DNA from: Callipepla californica brunnescens
Taxonomy: Eukaryota > Chordata > Aves > Galliformes > Odontophoridae
Direction of reading: 5' to 3'
Assembly (NCBI GenBank): GCA_023055505.1
Contig: JALIRH010000002.1
Location: 4,148,001 to 4,212,000 of the forward strand
Length of the DNA: 64,000 bases
In this document: one piece after another, positions 38,109-50,900 of the stretch
Numbering within the stretch: position 1 is the first letter of the stretch
Layout: the number at the start of each line of letters is the position of its first letter
The notes under the pieces: generated by a model
What the model was told of the DNA's origin: nothing
The model's database searches: none
The model's input: the letters and a program-made list of their open reading frames with translations, nothing else
Position numbers and translations under genes: made by a program

Positions 38109-41100
38109 GTAAAATACCTCAGGAGCAGAGCTGGTGTTAGAGGAAGGTTTTCTACTTTATTGTTCCTATGGATTTTGAAATAATGCTTGTTGAAATCAGT
38201 GGTACTTTTTCATTAACTAGAGTTGACTTTGGATCAGGCCTGGGAAGATTTTGCAGCTACCAGACATGCTGCTGGATGATTCCTTTAAAAAGCATTCAGC
38301 TAAGATATATGATGGCATGGGCAGATCGTGGGAGAGAAAGTCCCATTTCTCTTTTATATGGTCTGCTTCCTGCTCATATCAGCATTAATTTAGATAATTA
38401 AATTGCTTAGTTCAGTAGTTGGAAGAGACATGATCAGCAAGCTGACTCTGCTAAGATGTCAGATGCATTAGTGTTCTGGTTTTTTTTATTTTGTTTTGTT
38501 TTTAGTCATTTTTGCATGTACGTGTGAAGCCTTATAAATGGATACTGTCTTTTTCACCCTAGACTAGCTTCTTCTCTAGATAGCTTCTTTCTTCTCTTGT
38601 TCACAAGACTTTGGGTATTGATGACCTCTCTCAAACCAGGACAGAAGAGCAGTGGCTGCTGGGCTGAGGAAGGGATTATCCAGTGCTTGTGCTTAAATCA
38701 GTCACCTTAGAAATACTGTGAAATTCTTTTCCCTTCATTTTTGCAGAATACCGTTTCTAAGCACACAGTTTTACTGATATCTTATAATTTCCCATCTTCA
38801 TCCCCTGAATTATGATGATGTTAAATTATTATCTGATAAGCAGGTTAGAACAAATCCCTATATGTCCCTTCAGCATCACACTCGGGCAGGACGAAGACAG
38901 AGAGAGCACGACAGAAAAAATGCACCATCTTATTCACAAAGGAGGGGGGCTTTATTTTCCAAATAAACTGATGTCAGGATATTCTTTCTTTTTGATTAAA
39001 TCGGGAAAAAAATATCAAACAATAAAATTCAGCTCAGCTGTTCATTTTTGGTTCTGGATGTGTATGTGATGCTTTGGACACAGGCCCTGCTCCCAGCCTT
39101 CATAAAGATCAAGAAGACAAAGCATCTTCTCTTAAAACGCAGGAGTGCATGAGAAACCTGACAGTGAGCAAAAGAATAAAGAACTTTTGAGATGAGAAGA
39201 CTCAGTTTTCCTTCTTTTTATTTTTTTTAATATATATATAACATATATTTTTAATGTTGGTTTTTTATGAGCAAATATTTGTCATAGTGAGTTTATTTAT
39301 TGTTCAAGAAAGAACCTAGAACTCTATACCACTCCAAAAATGCAATAGCAAAATTAAATATTGTATAGAGCTTGTGTCCATCTTCTGCATATTGTTTGTT
39401 CAGCTGTGAGGCTGTACAAATAGCTTGGTCCTAGGCTTGTATTTTAGGCATGGAGAACTCACTTTAACATTTTACTTTAACATTTTCCAGCATTTTTTTC
39501 AGCCTGGATGCCATCCCCATATCATATTTGCATGCAGTCAGAATTACTTATTCCTTTATTTCCCCTTAAACTATTAAAAATGGGTCCTTGGGCTTGGAGT
39601 CTACAAACTCAGTCATAGTAGGGTTTGTCAGCTGTTTTTGGAGTATCACTTAATGCATGTAAATATGTCACAAAGTAATCCCACAGTGAAGTTTGTGAAA
39701 TAAGCAGAGGAAAAAGAGGTGTTTTTAAAGGTTGTACACTGACTTATACCACTTTAGGACAAATATTTGTGCACGATTACTAAGTAATAATAATAGAAAA
39801 CTATGCTGGGCAACTGGAAACAGGATCCACTAACAGTAGGTTTTTACTCCTGGATCACTCTGAAGCCCAAACTGTTCCTCTCTGGGCTCCTTTTCAACAG
39901 TTCCACCTGGAATGGGTCATAGACGTTGGTCAGCTGCTGTAATGGCAGTCTGGGCTTAGTCTCATGGTGGTGAATTGAAAAGGAGGAGAAACCACTGCAG
40001 AAAGCCTCTTGCTTTATCTCCAACCTTTCTTCTAATACCTCTGAAAACTTCATTGCCATGATATGAATCCTATTGATGTGCATCGAGCAATTTTATCTTC
40101 CTGAAACATCCATTTATAAACTAGTTGAAAGTTAAGAGACTTGGTTCAATTCTCCATGCTATGAAAATGGATAAAATGATGTATTTTGGCCTGAGTGCAA
40201 GAATAACACTGAACCACAAATGTGTATTAAAGCCACCACAGGTTATGATTCTAGATTTTAAGCAGATGTTCTGATTTAATTTGCATTTCTCCTCCCTTAT
40301 TTTTAGGCTAAATGACTGTTCTGAGATACGTTTCAGCATTCATACCACAGCAACGTGCTCTTGAAGTATTTTAGCCTAGAGTGGGGCTGAGTGACTCCTC
40401 AGAAACACATTTCTCAAGTCTGCTTGATTGTGTAGCCCTTCTGCCCCAGTAGAAGTGGATGAAGTGAAGCATGTTCACCAAACTCTACATCTTTGCCTTT
40501 CAAGCTGTCTCTTATCCCGCTGCCGTTCTGCTGAGTGACACCAGCTGGTGGTCTGCTCCATTTATCCCGGCCTTGTATGAGTTAGCAGCTGGCAAAGGCT
40601 GTTTTTAATAATGTATTTATAAAACTTTGCTGCCGTGCAAGCCCAGACACACAGAAATGACGTTTTGAGTTCTCAATGGTGAAAGTGCAGAATGCCCCAT
40701 GGCAGATCTTGTTTCCCATCTCTCTCTAAATGCCAGAAACCAACATTTCCTAGGAAAAAAAAAAAAACAAAACCTTGGGCTGCAGGCTCCCATAGCTATT
40801 TAAAGTTGCCTTCCCTGATCCCTCCACAGGCGGCTGCCTGATTGGTATTTCAGTAATGTGTTTATTTAGAAGGAAATTCTAACTACTGTAAGGCATGGTG
40901 ATATTTTAATGCCCTTTTTACCTTGCAACCTTTTCCAGCAAGCTCTGTGAGAACCTCACTGTCTCGCAGAGACCCTGTCTGGTTGAGGTGCAAACTACAG
41001 CACCTGCTTGTGCCCTTTGGATTTAGAAATGGTGCTTAAATAAAGCACACTGTTTTCTGCATCCTACCTTGTGTTTATATTCCACTGCTGGCAGAAGCTT

Positions 41101-43030
41101 CCAACTTTTTATTTGTAGAGTGCACGATGCATTCAGTGCATTTTTTTCTCCTTGTCTGCATATAGTAAAGAACTTTGAAAATACAGCAGTCTGCATTTTG
41201 TTCTGAGAACAAGAATTTACAGGTACAGAAGGCTTTCCTTTTAACTTCCTAAACCAGAATGATATGCATTTTCTGAGAGATGTAGTAGAGATTGTCTCAA
41301 CTTTTGACTGATCAAGACTTTATGTGAACAAATGCTGACACTGCTATTCTTGGTTTTTTTTTTTCTTTTTCTTTTGTGATTCCTCCAGAATCCTATTGCT
41401 TTGCAAAGAGATTTCCTAGAATGCATAATCAGCCCTACAGCAATGACTTACAGCATACAGTGTTCCCTTTATGCCTTCTTTACACATTAAACAAAAGAAG
41501 CTGATGTGCATGTTAAAAGAGAGAGGAAGCAGGGATTCCTTAAGAAAACGAACCAAGAAATGTGTGCACGAAATAATAAAAGATGGACTCAGAAGCTGAG
41601 AAAAACTTTTCCAAAATGATTTCTCAGGCAGGAAACTGTATGGAGTTTAGAGCATTAAACTGCAATGATTTCCTGATCCTTACGGTAAAAATTAATTTTT
41701 AAAATAGTAAATGAATAATTAATTATTTAAACAATAAGAAAGGAGTTAGATTTGTGTTGGAAAATGTAGCTATACTTGGCATGGCTTGTTACAACACTGC
41801 CTGACTTCTGTGGCTTCAGACAAGGCGTACTTGAGACAATACCATTCAAATGAAGGTGTTCCACCTGAGCTTGTACATTTCTTACCTAAATAGTAGAAAA
41901 TTGTGTTTTGAAGCTGCTGAGTTTATGACTATGGACATACATAGACAGCAGTAAGCACGTATAGGAAAACAGCCATGTGTTTTTAGTGTTCAGCATTTCT
42001 GAGGCTTGGGAACTGAAAGCAGCCATGGGTGAAGTGGCAACGTGTTGTGTGATTTGCAGTGGGCTGTATCCCAGCTCCGTGTTTTCTATCTCCTAATGAT
42101 GAATATGTGGGAGGGCCATGTCAAGAATAGTTTCCACTCCAGTGCATTGATTGTGTAGTTGGCAGTGAGCTCAATTAAAGTATAATAATCTGGTAATCTC
42201 TCTCCTTCTCCATTCAGGCTCCTGCATGCTGAATAGAAGCAGTGAAAGGCTATAGCATTTGAAAAGTAGGTGAACTTCTTGCCTCTTTGTCTGGGTGGTT
42301 TGTGTCTCATCAACATGATGACAAGCGGAAGAGACAACTCCCCAGATTGATGCTCCCATGCCTTGCATCATTACTACTGTTTGTTTTTCTGTGAGATAAC
42401 ACTTGCTCTTTATTTTCCTTGATAGGCCACAGATTGGATTTCTAGAGAGCTTCCCACCACGGTGAAGAGACAAGCTGATGTGAGAAAGGAGATATGTCTG
42501 TTATCGGAAGATGCCATTTACCCTGTCTCCTAATTCTTTTCACACTTGTGTTCAGTGAGGAAAGAACTGAGGCACAGAGAGCAGGTATGCACTATTCCAC
42601 TCTTATAGAATAGCTGCTGGAGCTTTTACAAGGCTGAGATGCTGTAATTGTAGGAAGAAAGCAATAAGAAAGCAAGCAAGACATTTACAAATGAAAATAT
42701 ATAAAATAGAACTTAGGAATGGAGATAAGGGGTCAGGGTTATGATTTAACTAGAGTTTCTGGTTTTCAGCCACCCAGAACAAAAGGAGCAGCATGCAATT
42801 TGTTCTGGATATGGCTTATCCAAGGAAGAAGATAACCCCTTACACTGATTTCAGTAGGTTTCACATTAGGCCTGGTGAGTCTTTCTTCTGGCTGGGACTT
42901 TCCTAGTGAACTAAACAGAGTCAGGGTGCTCTTCATATCCTTCCGTCTTATGGTTCATACTATCTAGCTGGGTCCCTGGCATGGTTTTTGGCCTGTGCCA
43001 TTTAGCACTCTGTGCTGAAATGCCACTGAA
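38109..43030. other. Putative intron 1 sequence, no gene seen
   Basis: About 4.9 kb without a recognised mobile element. It contains a TA-rich patch (39217-39253), a 13-base tandem duplication (39461-39486) and a less AT-rich block at 40480-40860 with two CAGCTG E-boxes. An A run interrupts it at 40756-40768. No exon is recognised. Confidence 0.5.
39461..39486. repeat. 13-bp perfect tandem duplication
   Basis: ACTTTAACATTTT occurs twice head to tail. Confidence 0.95.
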
Positions 43031-43104
43031 TGACGTGTCCCTGCTTGAACAGGTGGCCTCCAGAGGTTCCTTCCAACCACAACTAATCTGTGATTCTGTG
43101 AATG
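43031..43104 (+). mobile_element. Short CR1 3' end, sense
   Basis: GACGTGTCCCTGCTTGAACA, GGTGGCCTCCAGAGGTTCC and TTCCAACCACAACTAATC, then TGTGATTCTGTGAATG. About 70 bases. Confidence 0.85.
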
Positions 43105-43414
43105 GATTAGAGAACTGTGCAATTGAGAGCCTGTTCCTACAGGTAGTCTTCAGAAGGGCACATAGTTTTTGTGAGGAGGAGAAGGAAGAGTTTATTTATC
43201 TGCAAGTTAATTATGCAGGGAGTGACAATGGTTATAGGCACCTTATTCATAATAAGAGCCCAAAGTTGCTTAGAGGCAGAGGGTTTCTCTGTTTCTTTCT
43301 AGGAAAGATACTATTTTATAGTCAGGACTAGTTTTTACTGAAAAAAAAAACGAGCTTTTAGACTTTCTCTCAGTCTAAGGAATTTCTGCTTTGCAGAAGT
43401 GTTATGTGATGTGC

Positions 43415-43788
43415 TTAGTATGGAGAAGAGAAGGCTCTGGGGAAACATCACTGCAGTCTTGCAGTATTTAAAGGCAGCTTATAAACAGGAGGAAGACTGA
43501 CTACCAGACATGATCTGGTAGTGGTAGGACAAGGAGGAACAGTTTTAAACTAAAATGGGAGATTTAGATGAGAATTTAGGCAGAAATTTTTTACTCTGAG
43601 GGCATAGACTGCCCAGAGAAGCTGTGGATGCCCATCCTTGGATGTTCTCACAGTGACAGGTTGGATGGGGCCCTGGCCAACCTGATCTAGTGCTTGATTT
43701 AGTGGTTGGCAACCATATTCATGGCTGAGGGGTTGGAACTAGATGATCTTTGCAATCCCTTCCAACCCAACACATTCTATGATTCTTT
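43415..43788 (+). mobile_element. CR1 LINE 3' end, sense
   Basis: Full sense 3' region: CTGGTAGTGGTAGGACAAGG, GGAACAGTTTTAAACTAAAA, CTGCCCAGAGAAGCTGTGG, GGTTGGATGGGGCCCTGG, GGTTGGAACTAGATGATC, CCTTCCAACCCAACACATTC, ending TATGATTCTTTG. Confidence 0.94.
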
Positions 43789-45734
43789 GTTTTTTATGTT
43801 TCTATTATCTTTGTCATCTAATATCAAGTTTCAAAGGAACTACTTATTAACAAAGTGAAATCTCATCTTTTCCAGTGTTAGTGGATCAGTTGTGGAAAGG
43901 AAGTACCATTTATAATTTCATTATATAATTACATTAAATAATTTTGGGCTTATGGCTTGTTTCTGAGATATTTTTAATGGCAGTGTAGCAAATTGTTTGA
44001 GCTAGCATCTGAACAGGTGACTGTAACTCTTGGAATTGTGGTTCCATAGAGCATTTCTGTAATTAAAAAACTGAAAGTTCACTTTCTATGAATTATGTCC
44101 TAATTCCCTTAACGTGAACCATTTCTGCCAGTAAACAACATTATAATAGCATTCTTGGAAAACAATCAATTTTGCCCAGCAGTGGACAATGCAGTAATAA
44201 AAATGCAGATTCATAACTACTAAAAGCTTTTCTGCAGCACTTAATCTCACCACCATCAGCAAAGAATGACTGACTTTAAGGAAATAATCGTAAAAGACCA
44301 TATTTTTCTTCCCTGCAATACTGCCTGAATAGACATCACTTTTTAGACTTCAGAAACACCTCGTTTTAAGGCTCATTGCCCTTGAACACAGATAGGATGA
44401 ATTCTTTCTGTTCTGTTTGTTTTTAAAGTACAGTCATCTCATCTGGTGAAAGCCATTAAATTGAGCAACAGGAAGGTCTTTACCCTGTGGGTTTTATAGT
44501 TAAACCTTTATATTTTGTAGTTAGTCTCAGTTAATATTCTTTCTGTCAGCAGAGATTAACAGTGTTTTTTTCTTTCCTTATGTAAATCAGAGATTTCTGT
44601 TACATCCTTTATATTCTGCAAAGAACAAACAGAACTACACTTGTCAATCGAGCAAGTATACATGGATGTAATCTAATTGATATTTCATAACTTAAAACCA
44701 TGTATTTCATCATCTTCACACTCACTCTGCTTGTGGAAGAATTACTGTAGTCTCTGTATAATAGCTTTCAGGTAGCTGCTCATGTTGCTGATATATCCAG
44801 CCAGATCCTTCTTGCTCTGTGGTTACAGTCAAGTATTTCCTCACTTACAAAATTCCATCAGAAAACATGAACCCATATGCATAGGTTGTTTCTAACATGA
44901 CCTCAATCCCATATGGATAGGTTTTTCCCTTTGACACAGGAGGAACAGTAACACCTGGTCAGGTCTCTGGGATGTCCCCTGTAACTGAAGTAAACGCAGC
45001 AACAGATGACACTCATTTTTCAGCATCCATAACATACTGAATATATGTTCAGCCTCTCTCACTGTTATCATGTAGTACCATGAGTGTTGTTCTACAGTGT
45101 TATAATGCCTGACTGTAATGCTTCTTCTCATATCTGAACACAAGTCCTATTCATCAAGTCCTGTTCGTATTACCTAACCATCCACACACTCCAGTTCAGA
45201 GGACTGCTGTGAAGCCCCTGTCCTCTGTAGGGCAGGTGCACAATATGAAAGTGATTAATAGGTGTGAGGGAAGGCTGTGTGACCTTCCTTTAACTCAGAG
45301 ATCAGAACTCTGTGAAGACATATGCTAACACCATCATACTGATCCACCTTTGATAGTGTGTTTCATATTTCTATTTACTGAGCTGGCTGTCATGCAAATA
45401 CTTGGATGAACTGTGTATGATACCTCCATATTCTTTGGCCTGCACTTGGGAAAAATTCCTACTCCTCAGCTAACACCTGTAATGGATGCCTTTACATCAG
45501 TGTTTTGATTTTAAGTATATCAAGTATTTCCAAAGGCCTGGGATGCCACAGGTGAGAGGTCAGGATTGAGGGTGGTTCAACCAAGGATCCAGGTCATCAG
45601 AGAACCTCATAGTGATGAGACAGGTCCGAGATCAGGCCAGGAACATGAGTCAGCAAGGCAGAGTGCAGCTGGGGTCTGAAGACAGCAGGTGGGATCAGCC
45701 ACTGTCCAGGCAAGCTGATAGAAGTGAGGCATAT
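43789..45734. other. Putative intron 1 sequence, no gene seen
   Basis: Unique AT-rich sequence between two sense CR1 ends. No exon or repeat is supported. Confidence 0.5.
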
Positions 45735-46009
45735 CTGAGGTGATAAGACAAGGGGAAGTGTTTTCAAACTAAAAGAGAGATTAATACATAAGGAAGAAAT
45801 TTATTTTATAGTAAGGATGGTGAGCTATCAAAGCAGGTCGCCCAGAGAGGTGGTGTATGCCCCATCCGAACAGGCATTCAAGGTCAGGCTGGATGGGACT
45901 CTGAGCAACCTCATCTAACTGTAAATGCTCCTGTTCATTGCAGGGAATTTGAACTAGGTGACCTTTAAGAGTCCTTTCCAACTCTAAAGATTCTGTGATT
46001 CTATGATAT
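45735..46009 (+). mobile_element. CR1 LINE 3' end, sense
   Basis: GATAAGACAAGGGGAAGTG, GGTCGCCCAGAGAGGTGGTG, GGTCAGGCTGGATGGGAC, TCCTGTTCATTGCAGGGAAT, TCCTTTCCAACTCTAAAG and ATTCTGTGATTCTATGATA. It is well preserved. Confidence 0.94.
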
Positions 46010-47284
46010 AATGTATCTTGGTCACTGGTAGACATTTATTTGCTGGAGCCTTGCTGGAACTTATCTGTGTGTGAAAACACACAAACAATATGGTGAGGAT
46101 GTCGCTTACTGCTGTATAGAGAACAAAACTGCTCTCAATGAGCATACTTTTGGAGTCACAACTTTTCTTGACTTCTCCCAGATTTTCTTATCAGTGGAAG
46201 TGGGTTTATCAGTCCAGGTCAGAGCACGGAGGAAGTTAATGCCATGGTTGTGATATTAATAATGAAATGCTGAAGGAATTTGTATGGACCAGTCTTCTGT
46301 CTTGAATCACTTTGGTTTCCACATGATTTGTCAAATTAGCTCTTTAGGTTTGGTTCAAACAAGCAGTTGTACTTGTGAGATGATGTAGGACAAGAACTAA
46401 TGTGGAAATGATGACTGGTGGGTGTGACCATAGGTAAACTGAGTCTGTAGGGCCTTCAGACTGGAAACTGTGTAGTTTGTTAGGCACTATGATTTATAAT
46501 GGTAGATTAAATATATACCACGTTTTTTCCAGCTGTGGCATAATGTTGATATATCTTGGTCATCCCTGGGAATTTTTATGAATATTTTGCCTGCTGGTTT
46601 GCATTCAGAGAGAGCTAGAAAACATCTCCTGGGAGATTTATTTTCTTGGCAGATGACAAATATGTAATCAGTCTGGTTTCATAGGGCAAAAAATCTGCAA
46701 TTAAAATACATTTGCCTTTCAGATTACACAGACCACAGATTACAAATATCATGGCTGGAGCCAAAAGGGTGTTTGTGGAGACGAGTGAATTTTTTCATTA
46801 CAAAGAAACTGCCTTTTGTTGTCAGGGAAGCCATTCCAGTATTCAGTGAGTCATCCTTTAGTCAATAGTCAATGACAGAGAGATTCAAAATCGAAATAAT
46901 CATGTTATAAAGTTGTTTCACCAAGCTGTCATGCTGAGCAGAAGAACTGCTTCTAGCTAGGAATACATAAGTAATAATGGTAATGCAGGAGGGAACATGA
47001 AAGCTTCACTACTCAAGGTCGAGATTGGCATAGGTAAGGTCAGAACAGGTCTCCTGAGCTGCCAAGGTCATTTCAGAGCATTCCCTGAGCAAAGGGACTG
47101 CAGTGAAGTTTTTAAAAGAGAAAGATAGCTTCATATACATGCAGATGGTGTAGGTGAAAGATTGAGCAGAGGAAGTTAGTAGTGCAGGAAGAGAAAGGGT
47201 ATGCATTTCAATGAGAGCTGTGTGCTGATCTACTGTAGATCTGAAACAGAAGAAGTGAATCACAAGGAGGAACGGCTGGGAATC
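46010..47284. other. Putative intron 1, 3' part
   Basis: About 1.3 kb of unique sequence leading into the acceptor of the COL22A1 exon. No other exon is recognised. Confidence 0.5.
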
Positions 47285-47300
47285 TGCACTTTCTCTGCAG
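47285..47300 (+). other. COL22A1: Splice acceptor of the COL22A1 start exon
   Basis: The pyrimidine-rich TGCACTTTCTCTGCAG ends at 47300. It is the nearest good acceptor upstream of the ATG and fits a two-part 5' UTR. A second acceptor-like CACTTTTGCAG ends at 47424, inside the reading frame. Confidence 0.65.
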
Positions 47301-47348
47301 GAGAGGGAGAGGGTTTGTTGTCTCCTTGGCATTGCTCACTGAGGAACC
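47301..47348 (+). other. COL22A1: 5' UTR part of the COL22A1 start exon
   Basis: Forty-eight bases between the acceptor and the start codon. They contain no ATG, and an in-frame TGA sits at 47340-47342, which confirms that the frame cannot begin further upstream. The start context is GGAACCATGCC, with A at -3. Confidence 0.6.
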
Positions 47349-47991
47349 ATGCCTGGGGAATATTCGTTATGCCTGATACTTGCATTTCAACTTTCCTCAG
47401 CAGTATATTCTGCCACTTTTGCAGGTTGCAAGAATGTTCATTATGACCTTGTTTTCATCTTGGATGCCTCCTCTAGTGTCGGGAAAGAAGATTTTGAGAA
47501 GGTTCGGCAGTGGGTGTCGAATTTGGTGGAAACTTTTGAGATTGGTCCTGACAAAACCCGTGTTGGTGTGGTGAGATACAGTGACCAGCCAACCACAGAG
47601 TTTGACTTGGGGAAGTACAAAACCCGTGAGGAAATCAAAGAGGCCGCCCGAAAAATTAGGTATTATGGTGGTAATACAAACACTGGAGATGCTCTCAGAT
47701 ACATCAACACTTACAGTTTTTCTAAAGAAGCAGGTGGGAGACTTAGTGATCGAACTGTTAAAAAGGTGGCTATCCTTCTTACTGATGGAAGAAGCCAGGA
47801 TTATGTCTTGGATGCAGCCAATGCAGCACGTCAGGCTGGAATTAGGATCTTTGCTGTGGGTGTTGGCGAAGCCCTAAAAGAAGAATTGGATGAGATTGCT
47901 TCAGAACCAAAGTCTGCTCATGTGTTTCATGTCTCTGATTACAACGCCATCGATAAAATTCGAGGGAAGCTGAGGAGACGTCTCTGTGAAA
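47349..47991 (+). CDS. COL22A1: Collagen alpha-1(XXII) chain, signal peptide and vWA domain exon (partial gene)
   Basis: This exon encodes the first 214 residues of a secreted FACIT-like collagen known in vertebrates from tissue junctions such as the myotendinous junction. Residues 1-26 look like a signal peptide (MPGEY, then hydrophobic SLCLILAFQLSSAV, then YSATFAG). Residues 27-213 form a complete vWA domain opened by Cys27 and closed by Cys213, the expected disulfide pair. The metal-site motif DASSS is at 39-43, the MIDAS threonine lies in GGNTNTGDAL (107-116), and LLTDG at 143-147 gives the third ligand Asp146. The end IASEPKSAHVFHVSDYNAIDKIRGKLRRRLCE matches what I remember of COL22A1 better than COL12A1, COL14A1, COL20A1, COL21A1 or matrilins. 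The GAAA|GTAAGT donor leaves phase 1. The frame meets a stop only after the donor (47997-47999). Later exons (laminin-G/TSPN and collagenous repeats) lie outside the window. Confidence 0.9.
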
Positions 47992-47997
47992 GTAAGT
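47992..47997 (+). other. COL22A1: Splice donor of the COL22A1 vWA exon
   Basis: GTAAGT follows the glutamate codon plus one base, so the next exon must supply the last two bases of the codon. This is the phase-1 boundary typical of extracellular domain exons. Confidence 0.9.
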
Positions 47998-50900
47998 AGA
48001 CTTAGCATTTGTTTTACACAATGAGAACGAATATTTTTGATTAGCGTGTAGGTGTGAAAAGGTGTGATTTTTTTCCTCGCATAGTCCTTTATTTTATTGT
48101 TCTCTGCTATCTTCCATTCTGTAAGAAGTCATTTTACTATTTGGATTGTGTTGAACTGCTTCCATTCTGGGTTCTTCTGCCCAAGTTAGCTTAAAATATA
48201 GATCAGCTTCTAGTGGTCAGCTAGAAACCAGACTGTGAATTCCGAAACCAGATTGTGAATTCCCTTTTCATTTTGAAATGGTTCAACTGCCCTATCATAT
48301 TTTGGACTACTGAATGAGTTTTGTCTGGTTTATGCTGACACTGGTGAGAAAGATGACAACCTTGTTAATAACCCAATTTTGGTTAACTCTGTGTAGGAAT
48401 CATTGCGTTGTTTTTGAGGTTTCTTTTTGTTTTATTTTGTTTTTTCGAGGGGGGATGTTTTTCTTATTTTGTTCTGTTTTTTCTTACTTTCTGTCTGTAT
48501 AAGATCAAAAAAAGTGTACTGTATAATGTACTGAGAATATTCCCTTAGGAAACTAAACGAAACTTATTTTTTTCTGCCTTTCAGCATCCTAGCTCTACTG
48601 ACAACTAGTGTTCACTAGTGCTCTGCCTAGCAACCCCATAAATCTGATGTTTTGAATGGTGTTTAGTAGAGAACAGTGATAAATCACTCTCTTGTTCTTG
48701 GTTTTGCTGCTTTTCAGTGTGTGTTGTGGTCATTTTCTGTTCTTTGGGTCAAATTAATTTGATACTGTTCTGGATCATAGGCCTGAATTTGAAAGACAAC
48801 AGATGAATCTCTCTGGAATGCTGTAACGTGTTGCAATGTCAACGACCAGGTCTGTGGGCTAGGAAGTTGCATTACTGCCTGCTGGCAGTAACTTACCTGG
48901 AAAGAAGAAGTTTGATGTTCTATTATTGCTCTCCATAGAATCTCTTTGCAAGAAAAATGTGTTAATGTAATACTCTGGACTTATGAATGCTTCTTAAATA
49001 GAGAGTTGCACATGCAGATATAGTCCTGTTGACACTTCCCACAATGTCATGATTTGACTGATTTTTTGCTGCTTGAATAAAAATGCTTGTAGATAGTGTA
49101 AGTCTGATACGAGTGAAAATCACACTGGCTATTCACTACACATTGCAGATTGAAGGAACTAAATGTTTTTCCTTGAAAATGTATATAATTATACACTACG
49201 ACCAGAGTAGAATAAGGCAGGATAAGCCCTTCTTGGCAGATACACTCAAACAACTCAAGCAACCTCCTCCTACAAGTACTACAACTGCTGAACAACCGAA
49301 TTCTATTTTTCCTTTGAAAATCTGTCATATATCGTTTTCAGAATAACTGGTTTCAGTACTTCTTACCTGTTTGTTGCCTTCTCAGGAAAACATTTGCACG
49401 TTTGGCAGAGCTTAATGACATTTGTTTGTGGCTTTCCGAGTCCATAGTACATTCACACATGTGTATGTCACTCCTAAGTAGATCCCAAAGGATTACTAGG
49501 AGCATATTTCATCCATATGTGATAATTGTCTCTCTCCAAGGTGTTTGCTTCCACCTTCACCAGCAGTTTTGGTGTGGAGATATAAAGCCTCTGAAAGGGT
49601 AAATGAAAGGGAAATTTTAGTTGTATTGGCTACAGGGAAACTTAAGGAGAAAGCAAACTGCTATATGGATTGGTTTCTATGTAAGAACAAAGGGAACTGG
49701 ACAGCTGTCAATGAACATTATTAATTAAATAGGAGCAGAGAAGAAGGGAGTTAGCTGAACAAACAGTGAGAGGATAATTTGTACATTTTGAGGACCGTTC
49801 AGGCAGAATAATGAAGTGTAAGATAGTTGGCAGTGACAAGGAGAACTGAGCATCCAAGTGCTCAGGGTATTTGAGACAGGCGGATGCAGCATAAAAAGGG
49901 GAGTTAACAATTGAGGCAGCAAACACAGGTGCATTAAAGTCTATCGGTTGTTGCAGTGACATAATTACCACAGCAACAGCGGTTGTAAGAAATAGGTCTG
50001 CAAAAGTTGTTCCTATTGGGTGTTTTACTGATTCAGGGATCCCAGCAAGAAGGTGTAACATCCCTAGATTATTCATTCCAGCCTTGGTACAGGAGACTTT
50101 CTACTCAATATCTGGCCTCAGTCCTTCTCACTATACTTGAAGCCCAATCCTGTCCTATATTAACATAGAGACAGGGTAACCTTTCTTTGTCATATGAATT
50201 TGTGAAGTGGAGCTGTTTTGGAGAGGGAGCTGGGGGAGAACACAATCTCTTCTGGTGCCTGTAATACTTTTAAATGCTGTTTTAATATGGCAAGAACAGG
50301 GGAGGAGTTCACCGTAAGGGTTATGTCTTACACATATTTAGAAGGTAAAACTTATAATAGATGTTGTAGTTAACACTCTGTAATTTTAATGTGACAACTC
50401 TGAATAAAACAGGAACATACAAACCACTGGTGGGCGGAGGACATGATGAGGGCATATGCCAAGATGCTATTTAGTTTGTGCACGTTCTCAGATAAAAGTA
50501 TGTATCATCAGAGCCAGCCTAGGCTTTTAATAGATGCAGTCCTCTGTGAGCTTCTGGGAGACATGAATCAGTGAGTGGAAATGATAGAGGAAAAATTTTT
50601 TTTGTTGTAATGACCAGTGATGAGTTTTCCAGTCCTTTTACTACTGTATTTCGAAATGGGAAGACATGTGCAGTGTTGAAAATACAGGATTTCATGCCAA
50701 CAGCTGTTCATAATCACTTGTCTCTGGTCTTCCTGGCTGTCTGTCCTAGACTCCGTCATTCCATCTTGCTATATCTGACTGAATTTATTGCTAAGAACAT
50801 GCCATTATGCGCATTAATAACTTTTTAGCTCCCATTTGATCTTATGGAAATGAGCAAGACAGAGTCAAAAAATAATGTCTGCTCAGTGAGACATTATGGG

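Noticed and set aside
42981..43331. A 116-residue + strand open frame
   Set aside because: It starts in unique sequence and runs through a CR1 3' end. It has no recognisable domain or splice signals.
47380..47877. Open frames in other phases and on the minus strand inside the vWA exon
   Set aside because: They are shadows of the COL22A1 frame, which alone has vWA motifs and fits the splice sites.
49708..50076. A 122-residue minus-strand open frame with hydrophobic stretches
   Set aside because: It is composition-driven, with no recognised motif and no splice or promoter context. A protein search would be needed to revive it.
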